From NCBI GenBank assembly GCA_964600785.1, contig CAZRKH010000008.1:1-40526 (forward strand): a stretch of 40,526 nucleotides of DNA, written 5' to 3'. This document shows, piece after piece, positions 35,712-40,526 of this stretch (positions are counted from its first letter, which is position 1; each line of letters begins with the position of its first letter). Origin of the DNA: M30B53 sp964600785. Lineage in GTDB: Bacteria; Planctomycetota; Planctomycetia; Pirellulales; UBA1268. The translations under genes were made by a program, and so were the position numbers. The notes beneath the pieces are model-generated. The model did not search any database, was not told where the DNA came from, and saw only the letters and a list, made by a program, of their open reading frames with translations.

Positions 35712-36058
35712 CGCTCCGCCTTTCGCGAAAAGATCCTCGCCGCGGTGCCACGGTAGCTTTCCGCCATCCGTTCGTCACCCCGGCAGCCGGCGACCAGTGC
35801 CAGGCTGAGGGCCGCCTCCTCGTGGTGCGGATCGAGGTAGAGGGTTTTGTGGAAGCATCCTTCGGCACGTTCGAGGTCGCCGTGGGCCTGGTGGAGCATC
35901 CCCATCATGAAAAACAGCTCCGGGGCGGGGCCGATCTCCCGGGCCGAGGCCTCGCAGGCGGCGAGGGCATCGGCGTGGCGGCCGTCGTTGGCGAGGCTGC
36001 CGACCCGCGCGAGCAGTTCTTCAAGCCGGTCGTTCGCGGTTGCTTTCCCGGCCGCCAC
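35708..36058 (-). pseudogene. wspC: WspC remnant: TPR tail without CheR methyltransferase domain
   Basis: About 116 codons forming TPR repeats: DRLEELLARVGSLANDGRHADALAACEA, then LFFMMGMLHQAHGDLERAEGCFHKTLYLDPHHEEAALSLALVAGCRGD. This is the C-terminal part of a WspC-type CheR-TPR protein (full length about 420 aa). Upstream of about 36100 the CheR domain is absent; the DNA instead holds the three-hairpin repeat and an IS3 orfA remnant. The reading frame stays open into the repeat to 36517, but those codons are not CheR-like. A GTG at 36058 could restart translation, so a stand-alone TPR protein cannot be excluded. The overlap with wspD is intact. Confidence 0.75.
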
Positions 36059-36149
36059 AGCGGCCGGCCGGAGTGCTGCCGCGGGGGGGCGATGACGCTG
36101 GCCAGTGGTGGCGGCCGGCCGTTGAACCGTCGGGCGTGGGCTACCTGCC

Positions 36150-36267
36150 TGTGGAAAAAGCCCTCCATGGCCTTTTTCCACTTGAGCGACTCCCCCAAAA
36201 GCCGAGGTTTTTGGGGGTCGCCGGACGCCGCATCCTGCGGCGGCAGACTTGTTCCACAGTCTGCTAC
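36150..36267. repeat. Three-hairpin dispersed repeat, copy 2
   Basis: Three inverted repeats in a row: GTGGAAAAAG/CTTTTTCCAC (36151-36160 and 36172-36181), CCCCCAAAA/TTTTTGGGGG (36192-36200 and 36208-36217) and GCAGACT/AGTCTGC (36243-36249 and 36258-36264). Read on the minus strand, they come in the same order as copy 1 at 9983. The outer 32 bases share all but one position with copy 1. The second hairpin differs in sequence but keeps its pairing. It forms the junction where the wspC CheR domain is missing. Confidence 0.7.
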
Positions 36268-36439
36268 AGGGCACTCGAAGCTGGCAATCTCCGGTGTTTT
36301 CACCGCTTCCGCGGCACCTGATGCGTGCGTGGGTTCTGACCGAGCACCCAGGCCCTTCTTTTGGAGACCTTCTCCTTTCCCTTGGGCCCGCCGGACGGAT
36401 TCCGCCGTCCTGCCGCGACCACCCTTTCGTGGCGGTGCC

Positions 36440-36587
36440 CGGTCCGCCAAGGGAGTAGGTCTGCTGGCTGATATCCAAACCGTCGGCAGACATCAGGCAC
36501 GGTCGAGCCCTTCCCAAGGTTCACATCAGCCTGTCGAAGCAAGCCCACGATCTGCTCTACACTGCGTCGCTTCTTCTTCCGAGAACC
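36440..36587 (-). pseudogene. IS3-family transposase OrfA, N-terminal remnant
   Basis: Read on the minus strand from about 36587: RKKKRRSVEQIVGLLRQADVN, then LGKGSTVPDVCRRL, then DISQQTY, then a W-R-T continuation. This is the helix-turn-helix start of an IS3-family OrfA (SVEQIV-LREAEV-G-V-VC-LGIS-QTYYRWR). An extra T near 36478 and a missing base near 36455 shift the frame. No start codon is present (a TGA lies just before AAGGGTTCT). After the WRT part the similarity ends, and no OrfB is seen. It is clearly dead. It lies beside the repeat copy and the truncated wspC, so it may mark the event that removed CheR. Confidence 0.75.
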
Positions 36588-36778
36588 CTTTCAAGCCCCA
36601 ACAAGGGCATGCGGATTCTCTCACAAGAACCGGCTCAAGACTTGGGGAGGGGGTCGGGGAGGCGGCCTCCCTGCCCGGTGTGCTGCACCTCGCTATCGTC
36701 ACCGTCCGGAGGCGGGAGTCCGCTTCGCACCCGTCCCGGCTGGCAAGGCTCTGCGGCCCGCGCCGTTCGTGCCGGCGG
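36588..36778. other. Intergenic stretch between IS remnant and glycoside hydrolase, nothing identified
   Basis: No gene-like coding is seen on either strand. A GC-rich near-palindrome (GGGAGGCGGCCTCCC) occurs at about 36658-36672 and could act as a hairpin. The first bases may be the degraded left end of the insertion sequence. The last bases are the 3' flank of the glycoside hydrolase gene. Confidence 0.6.
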
Positions 36779-39748
36779 TCAGAGCCTGATGCTGATCGGA
36801 CCGGAATCAACCGGCTCTGCAAAGGCTGCCGCGGCGTCGGCGTGGGCCCAGTCGGGGTCGCTCACAAAGGCCTTGCTCGACGGGCCGGTCAGTTCGGTGC
36901 CGTCGGGCAACTCCAGCACGATCCGAACCCGCCGAACCTTGAACTTGTCGGCCGGGTCGCTGCTGCGGATCGAGACGATGTTCTCCGCGGCCAGCCGGCC
37001 GCGGGCCTCGGCATCGAGCGGCAGGCTCGCCGGTCGCCAGGCATCGCCGCAGGCGGGCAGCACGCCGACCGCCGCTCCCGCGAGCGCGACCGTCTTGTCG
37101 CCGTACCGGCCAGCGTCGTTTCCGAACACCTCGAGTTCGATGCGGGCGGCGGTCGCCGCGGCGATCTCCGCGGGGGTGGCCCGGCGGGGCGGGGCCACGG
37201 GCCCGGCGAGAACCGGCACGGTCTCGCGGTATGAGCCGGGAAAGGAAAGCGGTGTCGGGCGATCGGCCGGCGGGCCGTTCGCGGTCGGCAGGTCGGCCAG
37301 AACCCAGGCCTCGGCCGTCATTCCCTCCCCCCGCACCTCGATCGCGAGCGGCCTGCCGGCCGGGGAGGCCAGCGTGAAGGAGGCCATCTCCCAGGGAGCG
37401 GCCGCCTCGCTCGTCATGCCGTCGCGAGCGTAGCCGGCGAAGGCATTGAGCCTGCCGACCGCCGTTCGCAGCGGCCGGGCCGTGGCGCCGTCGAGGAGCA
37501 CCTCCGGGAGGGTCGGGCGACCAATCACAAGCAGTTCCAGTCGCCCGGCGGTCACGTCGGCCAGCTCGACCGTCGCACGCCCCGGCCCACGCCGGGTGAC
37601 GGCCTCCACGGCGGAAGGCCGCTGCGCCAGCGGGGCGAACGGTTCCCCCGGCTCCAGTTCGATCGCCACCGTCGCGTAGCCCGGAATTACGAACTCCGCC
37701 TGCTCGCCGGCGACCAGCCGCCCGGGCAGATCCTCCCGCCAGGGATAGACGACCCGCGCCCGCCAGGCCGAGCCCACCTCGCCGGTGAAGAGCGTCGCAT
37801 CGTCGAGCGGCACGCGGAGCGTTGCGGCGGCCGCGGCGGGGTTGCGGGCCACGAGCGTGCCCGAGGAGCCGGCGTCATCAAAGCCGGCATACCCGTAGAC
37901 ATGACCCTCGTCGGGGCGGCCGCCGACATAGCAGGCGTGCGCCAGGCTTGGCCGCCGGGCATCTGCCCAGCGGTGGACGGCGAGCAGTGATTCCCACTCG
38001 TGCGGCTCGACGACTGCCGGTGAGAGGTACCACTCCCGCAGGAGCGTTCCGCGGCCGTAGTGCATCAGCACATGGTCGCACCAGTCGCGGGGGGTGTCGG
38101 TGGGAAACGACATCTGCCCGCAGGCGTTGCGGATGATCCCGTGGGTCATCACCGCCGACACGGGAAACCAGGGCCGGTCGGCAGGATCGCCCCACATCCG
38201 CCAGAAGTAGACGTCGCGATCGGTGGTGGCCTGGGCCCGGCCGGCAAGTTCCGGCCAGTTGGCGTTGAATCCGTCGTCGCCGGCCAAGAGCCAGACAGTA
38301 TCGGCATGGAGGAGCCAGGCTGGAGCATGCCATGTCCAGTTGGTGGCGTTGACGAAGGCTCCCTTGTCGCGCACGAGCTTGCAGAGACCGAGCATCGCCG
38401 CGACTTCCGCCTCGTGCCCGTGACGATCGGTGGGAACGGCATGGGAGAGGTGGTTGAAGTCGAACTTGAAGTAGCCCACGCCGCACTCGTCCACCAGCCG
38501 GGCGAGCTGGGCGGCCAGGGCGTCGCGATAGGTTTCATCGGCGAGGGAGAGGTGGGGAAAGTACCGGCGGAAATAGGCATTTGGCACAGCCTGCCGATAC
38601 CCCTGGGACGTCAGCCAGCCGATGTCGTTGGTCGTCTGATCAAGCGACATCCAGAGGCCGAGCGTCGTGCCCTGATCGCGGAGCGTCGCGCCCAGTTCCG
38701 CCAGATCGACCATGCCGCGGGGGAACGCCCCGCGGGCCGGCTCCCAGATGCTGCGGCGGTCCTGCCAGCCGTTGTCGGGCACGATCGCGTCGAGCCGGAC
38801 GCCGCTCCCGGCCAGGGCCGCCGTGAATGCCCTGTGGATCGACGGCAGCGAGTCGCCAGCGAGCTTCTTGCCGGCCGGGTCGAACCAGTTGTTGTAGTGC
38901 GTGTGGGCCCGGGGAACCGGCCGGAGGGCCCGCACCAGGAACCGTTCGGGTGAGCTGCCGGCCGGCACCGCAGCGAGTGCCACCGCGTGGCTCTCGACCA
39001 GGCGGCCGCTGTCTGCGGCGGGGGTCGCCAGCGGAAAGTGGACGCAGCGGACGAGGCCCGGCGGGGCCGCCGGGTCGAGATCGGCCTGCTCGAAGTCGAC
39101 GAAGCTGTGGTTGCCCACCTTCTCGAAGCGATGCGTGTAGGCGGGCGGCGTGTTGCCGTCGGTATGCCGCGTGAGCGTCGAGGGATCGAGCGGGATGAGC
39201 AGGAACCGGCCATCGAGCAGGACCGGCTCCCCGCGGCCGCCCCGCTTTGCAGGGGCGGTGATGACGAGCCGTTCGACTTCGATCGCCGCGGGGGGCGGCT
39301 CACCGGCAGGGACGGAGACATGCAACGATTTGACGAGCATCGGCGGCCCGCCGGCCGCGAGCGCCTGCCGCCGGTAGCTGACCTCGACGGCGGTCGGGGA
39401 GCCGGCCGGATAATCGCGATCGGGCAGCCGGCGATGCGTGATCCGGACCGGCCCGGCCGCTGCGTCACCCGCCACATCGGCTGCGGCGACGGCATAGTCG
39501 GCCGCCGTCAGGAGCGTGCCGTCGGCCAGGCGGATGCCAAACTCTCCACTGAGGACGGGCAGCACCGCGGCGGATTGATCAGCCGTCGCGGTGACTGCGA
39601 GGCTCGTCGTTACCAGGCTGTCGCCCTGCCGCTCGAGACGGCGGACGAGGCCATCGTGGGCGATTTCCAGGGGCGGCTCCGCCCGAGCCGCGGCGAGCAG
39701 GATCAGGCCGAGCAGGGCCGCAAGGCGGACAGCAGTGATATGTGGCAT
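36779..39748 (-). CDS. Secreted clan-D glycoside hydrolase (alpha-galactosidase-like)
   Basis: A 989-aa secreted enzyme. A signal peptide is clear (MPHITAVRLAALLGLILLAAARA). The central TIM-barrel region has VRLDAIVPDNGWQDRR, the catalytic-type motif VGYFKFDFNHLSHA with a candidate nucleophile Asp430 (compare GH36/GH27 YLKWD-N) and WHAPAWLLHADTVWLLAGDDGFNANWPEL, which may hold the acid/base Asp. The N-terminal part is a beta-rich domain; the C-terminal 300 residues contain beta domains, including a likely carbohydrate-binding NPCBM-like module (IELEVFGNDAGRYGDK). The family is assigned from motifs only; GH36 is likeliest and other GH clan-D families are possible. ATG at 39748 is preferred to 39772. 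It is monocistronic and isolated. Confidence 0.8.
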   Translation of the reverse strand: MPHITAVRLAALLGLILLAAARAEPPLEIAHDGLVRRLERQGDSLVTTSLAVTATADQSAAVLPVLSGEFGIRLADGTLLTAADYAVAAADVAGDAAAGPVRITHRRLPDRDYPAGSPTAVEVSYRRQALAAGGPPMLVKSLHVSVPAGEPPPAAIEVERLVITAPAKRGGRGEPVLLDGRFLLIPLDPSTLTRHTDGNTPPAYTHRFEKVGNHSFVDFEQADLDPAAPPGLVRCVHFPLATPAADSGRLVESHAVALAAVPAGSSPERFLVRALRPVPRAHTHYNNWFDPAGKKLAGDSLPSIHRAFTAALAGSGVRLDAIVPDNGWQDRRSIWEPARGAFPRGMVDLAELGATLRDQGTTLGLWMSLDQTTNDIGWLTSQGYRQAVPNAYFRRYFPHLSLADETYRDALAAQLARLVDECGVGYFKFDFNHLSHAVPTDRHGHEAEVAAMLGLCKLVRDKGAFVNATNWTWHAPAWLLHADTVWLLAGDDGFNANWPELAGRAQATTDRDVYFWRMWGDPADRPWFPVSAVMTHGIIRNACGQMSFPTDTPRDWCDHVLMHYGRGTLLREWYLSPAVVEPHEWESLLAVHRWADARRPSLAHACYVGGRPDEGHVYGYAGFDDAGSSGTLVARNPAAAAATLRVPLDDATLFTGEVGSAWRARVVYPWREDLPGRLVAGEQAEFVIPGYATVAIELEPGEPFAPLAQRPSAVEAVTRRGPGRATVELADVTAGRLELLVIGRPTLPEVLLDGATARPLRTAVGRLNAFAGYARDGMTSEAAAPWEMASFTLASPAGRPLAIEVRGEGMTAEAWVLADLPTANGPPADRPTPLSFPGSYRETVPVLAGPVAPPRRATPAEIAAATAARIELEVFGNDAGRYGDKTVALAGAAVGVLPACGDAWRPASLPLDAEARGRLAAENIVSIRSSDPADKFKVRRVRIVLELPDGTELTGPSSKAFVSDPDWAHADAAAAFAEPVDSGPISIRL

Positions 39749-39804
39749 TGCGTCTTGTGCGTCTTTCGTCAAAGTCAGCCCGCGGCGACCGCCGCCGGCG
39801 TGGC

Positions 39805-39914
39805 TCAGCCGGTGGTGACCGGCAGCCCGCAGGCCTTCTCGAAAACCGCCATCCGCTGTTCAGTACCCAAGATGTTGATTAAAAGGATAGCCCGGCCAGA
39901 GAATAGCCCGCAAA
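39805..39914 (-). pseudogene. Short 3' fragment of an unidentified gene
   Basis: On the minus strand the frame reads GLFSGRAILLINILGTEQR, then MAVFEKACGLPVTTG and a TGA at 39805-39807. It looks like the C-terminal 35 residues of a protein, cut off exactly at the inverted-repeat element (39915). An alternative is a 15-residue peptide from the ATG at 39852. The source family is not recognised, and this could be a chance open frame. Confidence 0.3.
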
Positions 39915-39995
39915 AAAAGGTGCCAGCCACCAAATCTAGGGGGTTTAGGAAACGCCTTTTCCCCGTTTACCTGGTTTTGGTGGCTGGCACCTTTT
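39915..39995. mobile_element. MITE-like element with 20-bp perfect terminal inverted repeats
   Basis: AAAAGGTGCCAGCCACCAAA (39915-39934) is exactly inverted at 39976-39995, with about 41 bases between. No transposase is encoded. The left side is extended by more A residues. The right end touches the vapC fragment, whose frame starts at the next base (39996). Such short paired repeats resemble REP/MITE elements mobilised by IS200-like (RAYT) transposases, which is inference. Its target duplication cannot be identified. Confidence 0.65.
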
Positions 39996-40082
39996 GTCTA
40001 CGAGCACGGCTGCATCCTCTGCTCGACCGACAGCGACTTCGCCCGGTTCCCGGGCCTGGTGTGGAAAAACCCGCTGGCGTAA
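39996..40082 (+). pseudogene. vapC: VapC-type PIN-domain toxin, C-terminal fragment
   Basis: In the plus-strand frame the sequence reads VYEHGCILCSTDSDF, then ARFPGLVWKNPLA and TAA (40080-40082). This is the characteristic C-terminal end of VapC PIN toxins (HG-LVTTD-DFARFPGLRW-NPL), including a conserved acidic pair (D-x-D) of the active site. Only 28 codons remain, and the 5' part, with the other catalytic aspartates, is missing. It begins at the base after the inverted-repeat element. No VapB antitoxin is visible upstream. Confidence 0.8.
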
Positions 40083-40200
40083 AGGTCGGCCCCCGAAGGC
40101 TTGCTGGTCTACCGATCTTCACCTTCGCCTCGCAGGCACCCCTCTGGTTATCGACGGCAGCTGAGCCGCATCGCGACCCTGAACGATGGTACGGAGACGG

Positions 40201-40282
40201 ATCGCCACACCCTCATTAAAGAGGGGGTTGCGGCGATCCCAAAGTTTATCATAATCCTATTAAACCGTATTTCACACGGTTT
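40201..40282. promoter_or_regulatory. Leader region with two hairpins upstream of the secreted-protein gene
   Basis: An imperfect inverted repeat (ATCGCC-x4-CCCTC at 40201-40214 against GAGGGGGTTGCGGCGAT at 40221-40237, loop ATTAAA) is followed by an AT-rich stretch (TTTATCATAATCCTATTAAA, 40245-40264) and a second hairpin, AAACCGT/ACGGTTT (40262-40268 and 40276-40282). The AT-rich part is the likeliest promoter and the hairpins may be a 5' leader. No known riboswitch is recognised. Confidence 0.35.
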
Positions 40283-40327
40283 CGCGGTAGGGAATCTGAG
40301 CACACTTTCCATCCGAGGGTGGGGGTC

Positions 40328-40526
40328 ATGGGAATCACTGCCAAGCGACACGACTGCACAGCCCTTCTGCCGACTCGTGGCTGCCCTGCCTATTGCAGCC
40401 CGCTTCGCTGGGCGACCGCTCGATTGGCCCTCCTGCTGCTCGCCCTCGCTGTCGCCTGCCTGCCGTCCCTGGCCTTCGCCCAGACGTCGTACTTCTGGAA
40501 CGGCGGCGACCCGACAGCTTCACCGG
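40328..40526 (+). CDS. Secreted protein, N-terminus (runs off the window)
   Basis: An open frame of 66 codons with no stop, starting at ATG 40328 after GAGGGTGGGGG (a good ribosome binding site). The translation has a long basic/Cys-containing N-region, a hydrophobic core (RLALLLLALAVACLPSLAFA) and a probable cleavage at AFA/QTS, so export is likely. The mature start QTSYFWNGGDPTASP resembles the SYFWN-GG openings of planctomycete proteins with autotransporter-type beta-strand repeats. That resemblance is inference from 15 residues. Confidence 0.7.
   Translation, partial: MGITAKRHDCTALLPTRGCPAYCSPLRWATARLALLLLALAVACLPSLAFAQTSYFWNGGDPTASP

Noticed and set aside
36059..36517. Upstream continuation of the wspC frame
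   Set aside because: The open frame crosses the hairpin repeat and the IS remnant. The residues resemble neither CheR nor the remnant's own frame, so it is chance openness.
35822..37234. 470-aa plus-strand open frame over the wspC/IS/hydrolase region
   Set aside because: Antisense to supported genes at both ends and crosses two repeats; no domain or signal.
38987..40219. 410-aa plus-strand frame over the hydrolase start and vapC fragment
   Set aside because: Antisense to the hydrolase. In the vapC part it reads the wrong frame; the real PIN residues are in another frame.

Overview
The window reads as the chromosome of a GC-rich planctomycete, probably of the Pirellulales type (inference from gene content and style, not a search). 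The reasons are very high GC, many GTG starts, 4-base GTGA/ATGA overlaps between adjacent genes, NuoL and NuoN with long insertions, a bacillithiol deacetylase, Wsp-type chemosensory genes, and a secreted protein starting at the right edge that resembles planctomycete beta-strand-repeat exoproteins.

Layout. (1) 1-6724 (+): the 3' end of a complex I operon, nuoJ(partial)-nuoK-nuoL-nuoM-nuoN. (2) 6753-8003 (+): an unknown helical protein, then a TatD-family hydrolase. (3) 8151-9963 (+): a STAS antagonist followed by a receiver-PP2C phosphatase, a two-gene partner-switching output module. (4) 10122-17415 (-): a chemosensory operon cheA-mcp-cheB-cheR. It has an MCP without a visible HAMP, a CheA with three CheW-like domains and a CheB with two receivers, the first lacking its phosphoacceptor Asp. 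(5) 17621-19016: a divergent thioredoxin-like protein, then fliW-csrA (-). (6) 19178-25373: a lipoprotein, an LptF/G permease, a ComF-like protein, hemC, a NarL-type response regulator, a Xer recombinase and a small conserved-looking protein. (7) 25622-31667: a BshB1-like deacetylase, an M32 carboxypeptidase split by a frameshift, a large acidic single-pass membrane protein and an amidase. (8) 31668-36058 (-): a Wsp-like operon running wspC(remnant)-wspD-wspE-wspF, whose wspC has lost its CheR domain. (9) 36150-36778: a decayed patch with a three-hairpin repeat and an IS3-type orfA remnant, exactly where the missing CheR domain would lie. (10) 36779-39748 (-): a secreted clan-D glycoside hydrolase (alpha-galactosidase-like). 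(11) 39749-40327: a second decayed patch with a 20-bp inverted-repeat element directly abutting a vapC (PIN toxin) 3' fragment. (12) 40328-end: the start of a secreted protein.

How it fits together. Two chemosensory arrays lie within 26 kb. The first has a receptor, kinase, methyltransferase and methylesterase but no dedicated CheY. The second has a kinase with its own receiver, a CheW and a methylesterase but no receptor or methyltransferase in view. The adjacent receiver-phosphatase/STAS pair and CsrA-FliW are plausible outputs of motility or surface sensing, but that link is inference. The least expected signals are non-coding: a dispersed hairpin repeat with structure-preserving changes, and two small gene graveyards with matching repeat borders.
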